A DNA stretch of 64,000 bases from Mesorhizobium loti (GTDB taxonomy: Bacteria; Pseudomonadota; Alphaproteobacteria; Rhizobiales; Rhizobiaceae). Where the stretch lies: assembly GCF_003148495.1 (NCBI RefSeq), contig NZ_QGGH01000002.1, positions 124,001 to 188,000 of the forward strand, given 5' to 3'. Below the pieces are notes generated by a model, which was given only the letters and a program-made list of their open reading frames with translations, was not told where the DNA came from and ran no database searches. Made by a program: the position numbers and the translations under genes. Of this stretch, positions 54,093 through 63,531 are shown in pieces. Position 1 is the first letter of the stretch, and each line of letters opens with the position of its first letter.

Positions 54093-54971
54093 ATGAAGAT
54101 CGAAGTCGTGGTGGATGTGAAGACCACATTGGGCGAGGGACCGCTGTGGGACGTCGAACAGGAGCGCCTCTACTGGATAGACAGTTTCGACGGACGCGTG
54201 TTCCGGGCGACCGCCGACGGACGCGAGATCCGGTCGTGGGACGTGCCGATGAAGATCGGCTCGATGGCATTGCGCAAGGATGGCAGCGGCGCCGTGGTGT
54301 CGCTGCAGCGCGGCTTCCATTTGCTCGATTTTGCCACCGGCGATGTAACGCTGATCCACGATCCCGAGCCGGACAAGCCGATGAACCGACTCAACGACGG
54401 CAAGGTCGACCGGCGCGGCCGTTTCTTCGCCGGCTCCATGGATACGATGGAAGAGGGGCCGTCCGGCGGTCTCTACAGGCTCGATCCGGATTTCTCCGTC
54501 ACCCGGATCGATTCCGGCATCATCTGTTCCAACGGCCCATGCTGGAGCCCCGACGACCGCACCTTCTATTTCGCCGACACCTGGACCGGCGAGATCTGGG
54601 CCTACGACTATGATATCGCCACCGGCACCGCCACCAACCGGCGCACTTTCGTGGGCGTCGACACCAGCCGGGGTGGTGCGGCTGACGGCTCGACCGTCGA
54701 TGCCGAGGGCTATCTGTGGAACGCGCTGGTCTATGATGGAAGGCTGGTGCGCTACGCGCCGGATGGCAGCATCGACCGCGTCATCGACATGCCGGTCAAG
54801 AAGATCACCAGCGTCATGTTCGGCGGACCGAAGCTCGATATCCTCTACGTGACCTCGATGGCCAAGCCGCCGCTGCCGCGTTTTCCCGGAGACGGCGTCT
54901 TGCGCGGCAGCCTGTTTGCCATCACCGGTCTTGGCATCAAGGGCGTCGCGGAACCGCGCTTCGGCGGCTGA
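54093..54971 (+). CDS. SMP-30/gluconolactonase family lactonase
   Basis: 292 residues, six-bladed propeller. TTLGEGPLWD carries the first metal Glu; MNRLNDGKVDRRGRFFAGSMD carries the Asn; ICSNGPCWSPD and GGAADGSTVDAEGYLW carry the remaining Asn/Asp ligands. It hydrolyses aldonolactones to aldonates. The start at 54093 has AAGGAGGA five nt upstream. As the last gene of the unit it would feed the CRYL1-like dehydrogenase with an open-chain sugar acid. Confidence 0.85.
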   Translation: MKIEVVVDVKTTLGEGPLWDVEQERLYWIDSFDGRVFRATADGREIRSWDVPMKIGSMALRKDGSGAVVSLQRGFHLLDFATGDVTLIHDPEPDKPMNRLNDGKVDRRGRFFAGSMDTMEEGPSGGLYRLDPDFSVTRIDSGIICSNGPCWSPDDRTFYFADTWTGEIWAYDYDIATGTATNRRTFVGVDTSRGGAADGSTVDAEGYLWNALVYDGRLVRYAPDGSIDRVIDMPVKKITSVMFGGPKLDILYVTSMAKPPLPRFPGDGVLRGSLFAITGLGIKGVAEPRFGG

Positions 54972-55310
54972 CGGGAGGAAAATGGATTCATGAGGATGCC
55001 CCCTGTACATGCGAGACATAGATGGGGAAGAAAACGGCCTCTCACTCGACACGTTCCTTCACGAAATCGGGATGGGCGCGCGCTGAACGCAAATGCACCT
55101 TCAGGCGACGGCAGTTCGGACGCCGATCGCCGCTGACTTTGCCGATCTCCTCTCCACCGGATTGGTAGTCAAGATTTGTTGACTTCCATCACAGAGGAAA
55201 TGACTACCGCTTGCCCATTTGTCGGACCATAAGACTGGCCGTGTGATCAGGCCTCGGCTGGCTTGCCGCACAGAAGGCGATCCTGCCTTTGGGATAGAGC
55301 AGCCGCCTGC
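54972..55310. other. Intergenic region before the MFS gene
   Basis: 339 bp with no gene I can support. Two short unrelated reading frames of under 50 codons near 55000-55160 have Arg-rich products and no family match. An inverted repeat AGTCAA-GATTTG-TTGACT lies at 55167-55184, and GGTAGTCA (55164-55171) is echoed as TGACTACC at 55201-55208, a possible operator for the MFS gene. Confidence 0.5.
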
Positions 55311-56762
55311 ATGACGGAATCGGCCACAGCATTGGAACAGCCTCAATTTGCCACCGAGCGCGACCCGAGGCTGAGACTGATTATTCCGATCATCGTCGCC
55401 ATCGCCTTTCTGATGGAGCAGCTCGATTCCACGATCATCACCACCGCGATCCCGGCCATCGCGCGCAGCCTCGACACGACGCCGGTCAGGCTGAACCTGG
55501 CGATCACCACCTACATTCTGACCCTAGCCGTTTTCATCCCCGTCAGCGGCTGGTTCGCCGACAGGTTCGGCGCACGAAGAGTGTTCGCACTGGCACTTTT
55601 CACCTTCACCCTTGGTTCGGCGCTGTGCGGCATGGCGAACAGTTTCGGCATGCTGCTGGCGATGCGCGCTTTGCAGGGGCTGGGCGGCGCCATGATGACG
55701 CCGGTCGGCCGGCTGATCCTGCTGCGCAGCTTTCCGCGCAGCGGGCTGATCACAGCCATGACCTACATGACCTTGCCCGCCATCATGGGACCTGTGATCG
55801 GGCCGCTGCTCGGCGGCCTGTTGACCACTTATGCATCGTGGCGCTGGATATTCTATGTCAACGTGCCTTTCGGCTGCCTTGGCATTCTGGCGGCGCTGCG
55901 CTTCGTCGACGACTTTCGCGAGGAGGCGGTGCAACGCTTCGACTTCGCCGGGTTCCTGATGGTGGGCTGCGGCGTGGCCCTGCTGCAGTTCGGACTGGAG
56001 AGCATCGGCCGGCCGATCGTCCCTGTTTCGGCGACACTGCTGGTGCTGGCCGCGGCGATCCTGCTGCTGCTCGCCTTCGGGCGCTATGCACGCCGCGTCG
56101 TCGCGCCGGCCGTCGATCTGACGTTGTTTCGATTTCGCTCGTTCTGGGTCGGCACGCTGGCAGGCGGTCTGTGCCGCGTTGGCCTCAACGGCGTGCCTTT
56201 CCTGTTGCCGCTGATGCTGCAGGTCGGCTTCGGCATGAGCCCGGTCACATCAGGCTCGCTGACATTCGTCGGCAGCTTCGGCGCCTTGCTCATCCGGCCG
56301 CTGCTGTCGCCGCTGTTGCGGCGCTTCGGCTTCAATGTCGTGCTGATCGGCAGCGCGGTGGTCGGCTCAGCCGCGGTGGCGGGCTTCGCCTCGATCGAGG
56401 CCGATACGCCGCACTGGATGATCGGCCTCTACGTCTTTGTCTTTGGGATCATCCGGTCGGCGCAATTCATGACCTCCAACACGCTGTCCTATGCCGACCT
56501 GCCGGCCGACAAGCTCAGCCGCGCCACCAGCCTCGGCGGCGTCCTGCAGCAGCTTAGCGTTTCCCTCGGCGTTTCGATCGCCGCCATGGTGCTGGGTCTG
56601 GTCGCAGGAGAAACCCACATCGTGACACCGGAACGCTTTCACCAGGTGTTCCTGCTGACCGCGGTCATCCCGCTGCTGTCCATCCCCGGCTTCCTGTATT
56701 TGCGTGCCGAGGACGGCGTGCAGGTCAGTGGCCATGTTCGGGCAGGAAATTCTCGCAAATGA
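55311..56762 (+). CDS. MFS transporter, DHA2 (EmrB/QacA) drug-efflux family
   Basis: 483 residues, strongly hydrophobic, consistent with 14 membrane helices. LDSTIITTAIPAIARSL in helix 1, GWFADRFGARRVF (motif A) and GPVIGPLLGGLL (motif C, antiporter signature) mark the DHA2 drug:H+ antiporters. The start at 55311 (MTESATALEQ) leaves a short cytoplasmic tail. Its link to the flanking sugar operons is unclear; it may be an unrelated exporter. Confidence 0.87.
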   Translation: MTESATALEQPQFATERDPRLRLIIPIIVAIAFLMEQLDSTIITTAIPAIARSLDTTPVRLNLAITTYILTLAVFIPVSGWFADRFGARRVFALALFTFTLGSALCGMANSFGMLLAMRALQGLGGAMMTPVGRLILLRSFPRSGLITAMTYMTLPAIMGPVIGPLLGGLLTTYASWRWIFYVNVPFGCLGILAALRFVDDFREEAVQRFDFAGFLMVGCGVALLQFGLESIGRPIVPVSATLLVLAAAILLLLAFGRYARRVVAPAVDLTLFRFRSFWVGTLAGGLCRVGLNGVPFLLPLMLQVGFGMSPVTSGSLTFVGSFGALLIRPLLSPLLRRFGFNVVLIGSAVVGSAAVAGFASIEADTPHWMIGLYVFVFGIIRSAQFMTSNTLSYADLPADKLSRATSLGGVLQQLSVSLGVSIAAMVLGLVAGETHIVTPERFHQVFLLTAVIPLLSIPGFLYLRAEDGVQVSGHVRAGNSRK

Positions 56763-56770
56763 TGCCGGAT

Positions 56771-56784
56771 GTATACGGGCATAC
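56771..56784 (+). promoter_or_regulatory. Candidate GntR operator upstream of the gntR gene at 56842
   Basis: GTAT-ACGGGC-ATAC is a perfect inverted repeat in an A/T-rich stretch, 58 bp before the gntR start. The spacing resembles FCD-type GntR sites (GT-N-AC half-sites). Autoregulation is inferred. Confidence 0.4.
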
Positions 56785-56841
56785 TTATATCCACAAAGGC
56801 GGTTTTCCATTAGGCTGGTACCACGTGAACGGGAGCATCGA

Positions 56842-57522
56842 TTGCAAGGATTTGCGGAAAGCGTGATGCAGGGGCCGCGGACCGTGGCCGAGCAGGTCGC
56901 GAATGTCCTGCGCGAAGCGATTGCCAATGGAACCATCAAGGCAGGCACTCCGCTGCGCCAGGACGAACTGGCCGAGCAGTTCGGCTTCAGCCGGATGCCC
57001 ATTCGTGATGCCCTGCGCCAGCTGGAAGCCGAGGGCATTGTTTCCATCCACCCGACCAAGGGCGCGCAGGTCGCCCGGATGGACAGCGCCGAGATCAGCG
57101 AAATCTATGCGCTGCGCGAGCTGCTCGAAAGCGAGGCGCTCCGGCTCTCGGTACCCGGCCTTGCCGGCGCGAAGCTCGACGAGGCGGAACAGGTGCTCGA
57201 TCAGATCGACGCCGAGCGCAATGTCGGCCGATGGGGGGCACTGAACCGTGCCTTTCATCTGGCTCTCTACGATGCCTGCGGCAACCATCGATTGCTCGGC
57301 CTGATCGAGGCGCACCACAATGCGGCCGATCGCTACGTTCGCATCCTGCTGTCGAACCTGGACTATCGCAACCGCTCGCAGACGGAGCACCGCGACCTGC
57401 TGGCCGCCTGCCGGCGGCGCGACGGCGACAAGGCCATAAGCATTCTGAGGCAGCATCTTCGCGAAGGAAGCGAGACGCTGGTTAGCGCGATCAGGGAAGA
57501 TGGCCTGTCGCGAAAATCCTAG
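56842..57522 (+). CDS. GntR-family (FCD) transcriptional regulator
   Basis: 226 residues. Winged helix (~12-80) with GTPLRQDELAEQFGFSRMPIRDALRQLEAEG-type pattern, then HPTKGAQV and an FCD domain with NRAFHLALYDACGN and TEHRDLLAACRRRD. The TTG at 56842 is chosen because GGGAG is six nt upstream; an ATG at 56866 with weaker GGAAAG is the alternative. It converges on the MaoC-like gene (27 bp gap) and probably controls the leftward sugar operon. Confidence 0.82.
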   Translation: MQGFAESVMQGPRTVAEQVANVLREAIANGTIKAGTPLRQDELAEQFGFSRMPIRDALRQLEAEGIVSIHPTKGAQVARMDSAEISEIYALRELLESEALRLSVPGLAGAKLDEAEQVLDQIDAERNVGRWGALNRAFHLALYDACGNHRLLGLIEAHHNAADRYVRILLSNLDYRNRSQTEHRDLLAACRRRDGDKAISILRQHLREGSETLVSAIREDGLSRKS

Positions 57523-57549
57523 GTCGGCTCAAAAGGCATAGCGATGGCT

Positions 57550-58005
57550 TCAGCCCTGCGCCGGCCTGCGATCGACGATGTAGATGTGGTCGGCCACGAG
57601 CACCACTTCGCCGCGCTGGTTGATCACCTCGCAGCGCTCGATCACCCGCCCTGAACCAGGCCGCTTAGGATCGTCCTCCTTGGCCGCGATGGTGGTGCGC
57701 GTGCGGATCGTGTCGCCGATGAACACCGGCTTGATGAAACGCAGCCGGTCATAGCCGTAGGAAAAGGCGGCGGGATTGACGATGGTTGCCGTCAGGCCGA
57801 TGCCGACCGAGAACACGAGCGTGCCGTGGGCAATACGCTGGCCGAACGGCGTCGTCTTCATGAATTCGGCGTCCATGTGATGCGGGAAGAAATCGCCGGT
57901 GTGGCCGGCATGGACGATGAAGTCGGTCTCGGTGATGGTGCGGCCGCTGGTGAGGCGCGACGAGCCGATCTCGTAGTCCTCGAAATACTGGATCTGTTCC
58001 ATCAT
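57550..58005 (-). CDS. MaoC-like (hot-dog fold) dehydratase/hydratase
   Basis: 151 residues. The family core is [33 protein letters not shown]: Asp/His of HHMDAEF and the GQRIAHG motif are present, with HAGHTGDF before them. MaoC-like proteins hydrate enoyl-CoA or related thioesters, although stand-alone members occur in sugar-acid operons with unknown roles. The first ATG at 58005 overlaps the preceding stop (ATGA). It is the last gene of the CUT1 transporter operon. Confidence 0.8.
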   Translation of the reverse strand: MMEQIQYFEDYEIGSSRLTSGRTITETDFIVHAGHTGDFFPHHMDAEFMKTTPFGQRIAHGTLVFSVGIGLTATIVNPAAFSYGYDRLRFIKPVFIGDTIRTRTTIAAKEDDPKRPGSGRVIERCEVINQRGEVVLVADHIYIVDRRPAQG

Positions 58006-59078
58006 GGCCTTTCCGCGATCGACGTCGCCGGCGCCGCACTCGATTTATAGGCGGCCTCGACCAGCGCCATCGTGCTCCACGCATCCTCGACCGGACTGAT
58101 CAGCGTAGCATCTTCTCCGGCTGCAAACCGCTGGACATTGGCCATGCGGCCGACGAAGGCGTCGGGAAACCACTCGCCGGCCAAGGGCACCGCGATCCAG
58201 TCCGTCCCGCCTTTCGGATGGATCTCCAGAATATCCGGTTCGCCTGTGGGATAGTCGAGATTGAGACCCAGCTTGAGATAGGCGGCGCCCTCGGTGCCGC
58301 AGATGCGGAACTCGCAGGCCTGATGCCGGCGGCCGAACTTGTGGTCGTGATTGATCGACAGTGCGCAGCGCACGGTGTCGCCATAGTCGAGAATGGCGCT
58401 GGTGCGCGTCTGCGCCACCGCGTGGCTGGGGTGGCCGAGCGTCTTGGCGTGCACGCCCTTGGGGTCGCCGAGCAACTGCCGGATCAGGTCGAGATAGTGG
58501 ATCGAATGCATGGCGATCTCGACGCGTGGCGCCTTGAGCAGGAACTCCCACAGCTCCCACGGCGTCGCCAGCGCCAGCCAGGCGTCGAAGTCGACGATCT
58601 CGCCGAGCCAGCCCTTGGCGATCGCGTCCTTGAGCGCCAGCATCATCGGCGCGAAGCGCAACTGGAAGTTGACCGCCGCGTGCAGCTTCCTGGCACGGCA
58701 GATCTCGAGGATCGTGGTCGCCTCGGCAAGGTTGCTGCCCATCGGCTTCTGGATCAGCGCTACGGCGCCGTTAGGCAAGGATTTCAGCACGTCGGCATGA
58801 CGCGAGGGCGGCGTGGCGAGGTCGAAGATCGCACCCTCGACAGCAGCAGCCTCCTCGGCCGAGCGAAAGGCTGTCACGCCCCATTGGCTGGCCAGCTTTT
58901 CAGCCCGGGCATGGTCAGGATCATAAAGGCCGGCGATAGGAAAGCCGGCCTTCCGATAGGCCGGGAAATGCGCGTCGCCAACGATCGATCCGGCGCCGAA
59001 GGTGACGATTGGCCGAGGCTTGGAGGGTTTGGGCCATGACTGGACGAGCAAGGCAGGGTCGAAACCGCCTTCAGTCAT
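58002..59078 (-). CDS. Gfo/Idh/MocA family oxidoreductase
   Basis: 358 residues. Rossmann motif [33 protein letters not shown] in place of the EKP motif, and [18 protein letters not shown] supplying the His of the active site. It likely oxidises a sugar or sugar acid with NAD(P). The start at 59078 ([12 protein letters not shown]) overlaps the mutarotase-like gene by 8 bp. It carries the same QKP variant as the apiose dehydrogenase at 34025, though the two are not close. Confidence 0.8.
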   Translation of the reverse strand: MTEGGFDPALLVQSWPKPSKPRPIVTFGAGSIVGDAHFPAYRKAGFPIAGLYDPDHARAEKLASQWGVTAFRSAEEAAAVEGAIFDLATPPSRHADVLKSLPNGAVALIQKPMGSNLAEATTILEICRARKLHAAVNFQLRFAPMMLALKDAIAKGWLGEIVDFDAWLALATPWELWEFLLKAPRVEIAMHSIHYLDLIRQLLGDPKGVHAKTLGHPSHAVAQTRTSAILDYGDTVRCALSINHDHKFGRRHQACEFRICGTEGAAYLKLGLNLDYPTGEPDILEIHPKGGTDWIAVPLAGEWFPDAFVGRMANVQRFAAGEDATLISPVEDAWSTMALVEAAYKSSAAPATSIAERP

Positions 59079-59400
59079 GATGGAAGACCTCGTCCATCTC
59101 AGCCCACCATTCGCCTTCCCCACGGGTTGCCAGCGGCTCCTGGCAAGGCATGCAGACCGCCCACCATTCCTGCGTCTTCGGATCGGCGGCCATCTTCGCC
59201 ATGTCGGCCGCATAATCGGTGCCGTGGTATTCAAAATAACTGAACAGCAGGTTCTCCGGTCGCTTCAGGTAGATGGAATAGTTCTTGATGTTGCAGGCCG
59301 AGATCATGGTCAGCACGTCAGGCCAGACGGCGGCATGCAGGCGCACATACTCCTCGACCTTTTCCGGCTTCAACCCCAGAACCATCCCCATCCGCTGCAT
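59071..59400 (-). CDS. L-rhamnose mutarotase family protein (RhaM-like)
   Basis: 109 residues, the size of RhaM. The pattern GMVLGLKPEKVEEYVRLHAAVWPDVL with the active-site His (residue ~22), YSIYLKRPENLLFSYFEYHG and TQEWWAVCMPCQEPL matches this ferredoxin-like family. It interconverts sugar anomers. Operon context suggests the transported substrate is a 6-deoxyhexose or a sugar of similar configuration. Confidence 0.83.
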   Translation of the reverse strand: MQRMGMVLGLKPEKVEEYVRLHAAVWPDVLTMISACNIKNYSIYLKRPENLLFSYFEYHGTDYAADMAKMAADPKTQEWWAVCMPCQEPLATRGEGEWWAEMDEVFHHD

Positions 59401-59409
59401 ATCAGTCTC

Positions 59410-60522
59410 CTATCTGATGATCGCCGTGGTGAATTCGGCGATGCTCATGGCCTTGACCGCGTCCCAGTCCCAGTCGATGCCGATGCCCGGTTCGTCTGGC
59501 GCCAGCGCCTGGCCATCCTCGATGCGCATATGCTTGCCGGTCAACTGGTCGAGTTGCGGAATGTACTCGACATATCGGCCGTTCTGAACAGCGCAGGTCA
59601 GGCTGACATGCAGTTCCATCAGGAAATGCGGGCAGACCGGAATGTCGAAGGCCTCGGCCGCATGCGCAATCTTGAGCCAGGGCGTGATGCCGCCGATGCG
59701 GCCGACATCGACCTGCACGATCGAGCAGGCGCCTTTCTGCATATATTCGCGGAAATGGCGGATGGAGTAGAGCGACTCGCCGATGGCAATCGGCGTCGGC
59801 GTCGAGTTCGACAATCGCACATGACCGTCAATGTCGTCGGCCGGCAGCGGCTCCTCGATCCAGGCGAGGTCGAGCTCGCGCAGCCTTGCGGCGCGCCGGA
59901 TCGCCTCGTCGACCGAAAATCCCTGATTGGCGTCGGTCATGATCTCGTAGCCGTCACCAACCGCCTTGCGCACCGCCGACAGGCGCGCCAGATCTTCCGA
60001 GCCGTGCGGCCTGCCGATCTTCACTTTCGAGCCGCGAAAGCCCTTGGCCTTGGCGGCCAGCGCGTCGTCGACCAGCGCCTGCGTCTCGATGTGCAGCCAC
60101 CCGCCTTCGGTCGTGTAGAGCGGGCAGCGGTCCTTGGCGCCGCCAGCGAGTTTCCACAATGGCAGACCCTGCTTCTTCGCCCGCAGGTCCCAAAGTGCGG
60201 TATCGATCGCGGCGATCGCGATGGCCGTGATCGCGCCGATCGTCGTGGCATGGGTGGCGAATTCGAGATCGTGCCAGATCGCCTCGATCATGTCGGGGTC
60301 GCGGCCGATCAGGCGCGGCACTAGATGGTCGGACAGAAGCCGCATCACCGACGAACCGCCTGTGCCGATCGTGTAGCTGTAGCCTGTGCCGACCGCGCCG
60401 TCGGAATCGGTGATCGTAACGATCGGCGTTTCCTGGCTGACGAAGCTCTGGATCGCGTCGGTGCGCTTGACCTTGGGCACAAGGTCCACCATCCGCAGCT
60501 CGACTTTCTCGATTCTGGTCAT
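59410..60522 (-). CDS. Enolase-superfamily (mandelate racemase subgroup) sugar-acid dehydratase
   Basis: 370 residues. The barrel carries GSKVKIG (Lys-x-Lys base), metal ligands in MTDANQGF, WIEEPLP and AIGESLY, the Asp of QVDVGRIGGITPW and His of CPHFLMELH. This is the mandelate racemase/galactarate dehydratase arrangement, so it should dehydrate an aldonate or aldarate to a 2-keto-3-deoxy acid. The specific acid is not determined. It lies 5 bp after the ATPase gene on the same strand. Confidence 0.84.
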   Translation of the reverse strand: MTRIEKVELRMVDLVPKVKRTDAIQSFVSQETPIVTITDSDGAVGTGYSYTIGTGGSSVMRLLSDHLVPRLIGRDPDMIEAIWHDLEFATHATTIGAITAIAIAAIDTALWDLRAKKQGLPLWKLAGGAKDRCPLYTTEGGWLHIETQALVDDALAAKAKGFRGSKVKIGRPHGSEDLARLSAVRKAVGDGYEIMTDANQGFSVDEAIRRAARLRELDLAWIEEPLPADDIDGHVRLSNSTPTPIAIGESLYSIRHFREYMQKGACSIVQVDVGRIGGITPWLKIAHAAEAFDIPVCPHFLMELHVSLTCAVQNGRYVEYIPQLDQLTGKHMRIEDGQALAPDEPGIGIDWDWDAVKAMSIAEFTTAIIR

Positions 60523-60527
60523 GCCGA

Positions 60528-61625
60528 TCAGCTCCGCAATGTCTTTCCGGTCTCAGTGGCAAACAGATGCGCCTGCGACATGTCGAGGCTCATGGCGACC
60601 CGCTCGCCCGGCCTCAATGGCCTCGGATTCAGCATGCGCGTCACCCAGTCCGTGCCGTTGAATTCGACGAACACCAGCGTCTCGTTGCCGAGCGGCTCGG
60701 TGACCGTGATCGGCAGTTCGATCTGATGGACATCCGCAGCACCCCCGGAGCTGATGCCATGGCCGGTCGGATAGATGTCGTCCGGCCTCAGCCCGAACAC
60801 GACTTTGTCGCCGGTGGCGACATTGGCCTTGAACTGGCCGGGCAGCGGCAGTCTTTCGCCGCTGGCGAAAACCATCTGGCCGTCATCGATCGTCGCCTCG
60901 TGCAGGTTCATCGGCGGCGAGCCGATGAAGCCGGCAACGAAGCGCGTCGCCGGCCGCCGAAAAACCTCGTCGGGCGTGCCGACCTGTTCGATATGGCCGT
61001 CGCGCATGATGACGATGCGGTCGGCAAGCGTCATCGCTTCGACCTGGTCATGGGTGACGTAGATCACCGTCGACTGAACCTTGGCATGCAGCTTCTTGAT
61101 CTCGGTGCGCATCTGCGTGCGCAATTTGGCGTCGAGGTTGGAAAGCGGCTCGTCGAACAGGAACACGTCCGGGTCGCGCACGATGGCGCGGCCCATGGCG
61201 ACGCGCTGGCGCTGGCCGCCCGACAGTTGCGACGGACGACGGTCGAGCAGCGTGTCGAGGCCGAGGATGGCCGAGGCCTCGGCAACACGGCGCTCCATGT
61301 CTTCCTTGGCAGCACCCGCGATCTTCAGGGAGAAGCCGAGATTCTCGCGCACCGTCATGTGTGGGTAGAGTGCGTAGGACTGGAACACCATCGAGATGTT
61401 GCGTGAGCGTGGCGGCAGGTCGTTGACGACGCGCCCGCCGATCTCGATCGAGCCGGCGCTGATCTCTTCCAGCCCGGCGATCATGCGCAGCGTCGTCGAC
61501 TTGCCGCAGCCGGATGGGCCGACCAGCGCAATGAACTCGCGGTCAGCAATGTCGAGATCGATGCCGTGTACGATCCCGACGGTGCCGTAGCGCTTGGTCA
61601 GCTTGGTGAGGGTAACGGTTGCCAT
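60528..61625 (-). CDS. CUT1 sugar ABC transporter ATPase (MalK/UgpC type)
   Basis: 365 residues. Walker A GPSGCGKSTTLRMIAG (~38), Q-loop, LSGGQRQRVAMGRAI signature, VFLFDEPLSNLDAKLR, and a C-terminal TOBE/MalK regulatory domain with VVFGLRPDDIYP. It pairs with the two permeases that precede it in the operon. Confidence 0.9.
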   Translation of the reverse strand: MATVTLTKLTKRYGTVGIVHGIDLDIADREFIALVGPSGCGKSTTLRMIAGLEEISAGSIEIGGRVVNDLPPRSRNISMVFQSYALYPHMTVRENLGFSLKIAGAAKEDMERRVAEASAILGLDTLLDRRPSQLSGGQRQRVAMGRAIVRDPDVFLFDEPLSNLDAKLRTQMRTEIKKLHAKVQSTVIYVTHDQVEAMTLADRIVIMRDGHIEQVGTPDEVFRRPATRFVAGFIGSPPMNLHEATIDDGQMVFASGERLPLPGQFKANVATGDKVVFGLRPDDIYPTGHGISSGGAADVHQIELPITVTEPLGNETLVFVEFNGTDWVTRMLNPRPLRPGERVAMSLDMSQAHLFATETGKTLRS

Positions 61626-61629
61626 TGGA

Positions 61630-62496
61630 TCAGCCTTTCACCGCGCCGGAGGTCAGGCCGCCGACAAGGTGTTTCTGGACGATGTAGGTGAGGGTGAGCG
61701 CCGGAATGATCATCACCACGGCGAGCGCGCACATGCCGCGCCAGTCGATGGTGAACTCGGCGGTGTAGTCGAGCAGGCCGACCGGCAGCGTCTTGGCGCT
61801 CACCGAGCGGGTCAGTTGCGAGGCCAGCGCGAATTCGTTCCAGCAGGTCAGGAAGGCAAAGATCGCTGCGGAAGCGATGCCCGGCCCGGCAAGCGGGAAC
61901 TCGACCTGCCAGAACGCCTGCCAGCGCGTGCAGCCGTCGATCTGCGCCGCTTCCGCGAGGTCCTTGGGCACCTGGCGGAAGAAGCCGTCGATCAGCCAGA
62001 TCGTGAACGGCACGTTGAGCGCGACATAGGCAAGGATCAGTCCGAAATGCGTGTCGATGATGCCGAGCCGCACATAGAGGAAGAACAGCGGCAGCGAGAG
62101 CGCAATGCCGGGCACCGTGCGCGTCAGCATCAGGCCAAGGAACACGCTCGACTTGCCGCGGAAGCGGTAGCGCGCGAAGGCATAGCCGCCGGCCATGCCG
62201 ATGGCCACCGCAATGACCGTCGAGGTCACCGAGATGATCAGCGAGTTGCGGAAGTATTCGATCACCGGGATGCCGCCCTTGCCGATACCGCTGAACATCG
62301 CGACATAGGCGTCGAACGAAATCTCCTGCGGGATCCACACCGGCGGCTTGGCCATGATCTCGACCGTCGGCCGCAGCGACGAGATGACGATCCACAGACC
62401 CGGCAGGCAGATCGTCAGCATCGCCAGGAACAGGCCGATGCGATAGACGACGCCCAACAGCCGGCGCTTCAGGCGGGCGGAAGAATTCTCGTCCAT
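61630..62496 (-). CDS. CUT1 sugar ABC transporter permease (MalG type)
   Basis: 288 residues, six predicted membrane segments. The ATPase-contact EAA loop reads EAAQIDGCTRWQAFWQVEFPLAGPG. The start at 62496 (MDENSSARLK) lies 2 bp after the upstream permease stop. The positively charged N-terminus KRRLL precedes helix 1. Confidence 0.88.
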   Translation of the reverse strand: MDENSSARLKRRLLGVVYRIGLFLAMLTICLPGLWIVISSLRPTVEIMAKPPVWIPQEISFDAYVAMFSGIGKGGIPVIEYFRNSLIISVTSTVIAVAIGMAGGYAFARYRFRGKSSVFLGLMLTRTVPGIALSLPLFFLYVRLGIIDTHFGLILAYVALNVPFTIWLIDGFFRQVPKDLAEAAQIDGCTRWQAFWQVEFPLAGPGIASAAIFAFLTCWNEFALASQLTRSVSAKTLPVGLLDYTAEFTIDWRGMCALAVVMIIPALTLTYIVQKHLVGGLTSGAVKG

Positions 62497-62498
62497 CT

Positions 62499-63395
62499 TC
62501 ACCACTCCGCGCCGATCTGCGTGCGCGCCGCGGCGAGCTTGTTGAAGAAGTAGACCGTGAATGCGATCGACAGCAGGATCGAGAAATAGGCCATGGCGTT
62601 GGCCATGCCCATGCGCCCGTCGCTGTAGGCGGTGCGCGCCACCAGGGTCCAAAGCAGTTCGGTGCGGCCCGCCGGTCCGCCATCGGTCATGATCTTGACG
62701 ATGTCATAGGCGCGCGCCACGTCGAGCGAACGGATGGTCATGGCGATGTAGGCGAAGGGCATGACGAAGGGCCAGGTCACATAGCGGAATGTCTGCCACG
62801 GCGTGCAGCCGTCGACCCGCGCTGCCTCGATCGGCTCCTTGGGCATGGCGAGCAGACCGGCGAGGATCAGGATGGCGAAGATCGCCGTCGACGACCAGAT
62901 CTCGGCGATCGAAATGGCGATGAAGGCGAGATGGCCTTCGATCAGCCACGGTATGGCATCCCTGGTGATGCCGAGTGATTGCAGCGCATTGTTCACCAGT
63001 CCGATATTGTCGTTGAACATGAACTTGAACTGGAAGCCGACGAGGATCGGCGAGAACATCATCGGGAACATCATCAGCGTGCGCAGGATGCGCTGGCCGC
63101 GCGTCGCCTTCTCGACCAGCATGGCGAGGCCAAGGCCAAGCAGCATTTCGAGATTGAGCGCAATAGTCAGCAGCAGCACCGTGCGGCCGAAGGCCCACCA
63201 GAAATCGGTGTTGGACAGGATCGAAAGATAGTTCCGGATGCCGATGAAGACGTAGAACGTTTCGGGCCGCGTCAGGCGGAACGGCGTGAAGCTGGAGTAG
63301 AGCGACAGCAACAACGGCACGACGACAACCGCCGCCAGCACGATGCCAGCCGGAAGCAGCAGCAGGAATGGCGCGGATGGCTTGAAGCCCTTCAT
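62499..63395 (-). CDS. CUT1 sugar ABC transporter permease (MalF type)
   Basis: 298 residues with six membrane segments. The EAA loop is EAARVDGCTPWQTFRYVTWPFVMP. The start at 63395 (MKGFKPSAPF) is preceded by AAGGA five nt upstream. It heterodimerises with the MalG-type permease. Confidence 0.88.
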   Translation of the reverse strand: MKGFKPSAPFLLLLPAGIVLAAVVVVPLLLSLYSSFTPFRLTRPETFYVFIGIRNYLSILSNTDFWWAFGRTVLLLTIALNLEMLLGLGLAMLVEKATRGQRILRTLMMFPMMFSPILVGFQFKFMFNDNIGLVNNALQSLGITRDAIPWLIEGHLAFIAISIAEIWSSTAIFAILILAGLLAMPKEPIEAARVDGCTPWQTFRYVTWPFVMPFAYIAMTIRSLDVARAYDIVKIMTDGGPAGRTELLWTLVARTAYSDGRMGMANAMAYFSILLSIAFTVYFFNKLAAARTQIGAEW

Positions 63396-63487
63396 CAGAA
63401 TCCTTGAGGTGTTTGCATTTGGGCGGCGGTGCGAGGGCCGGGAGCGAAGGGTTAGCGTAAACCGCTGGCATCCCGCGAAACGCGATC

Positions 63488-63514
63488 GCCTCCCCCATTG
63501 CTGATGGGGGAGGC
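63488..63514 (-). terminator. Perfect 11 bp hairpin after the CUT1 binding-protein gene
   Basis: GCCTCCCCCAT (63488-63498) and ATGGGGGAGGC (63504-63514) are exact complements with a 5-nt loop. It starts 17 nt after the binding-protein stop on the minus strand and 92 nt before the permease start, in the same position as in the other four ABC operons. Confidence 0.65.
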
Positions 63515-63531
63515 GGCCCTGGGAGCCGTTA

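Noticed and set aside
54996..55160. Short frames of under 50 codons after the SMP-30 gene
   Set aside because: They overlap each other in different frames, have Arg-rich products with no recognisable family, and lack separate ribosome binding sites.
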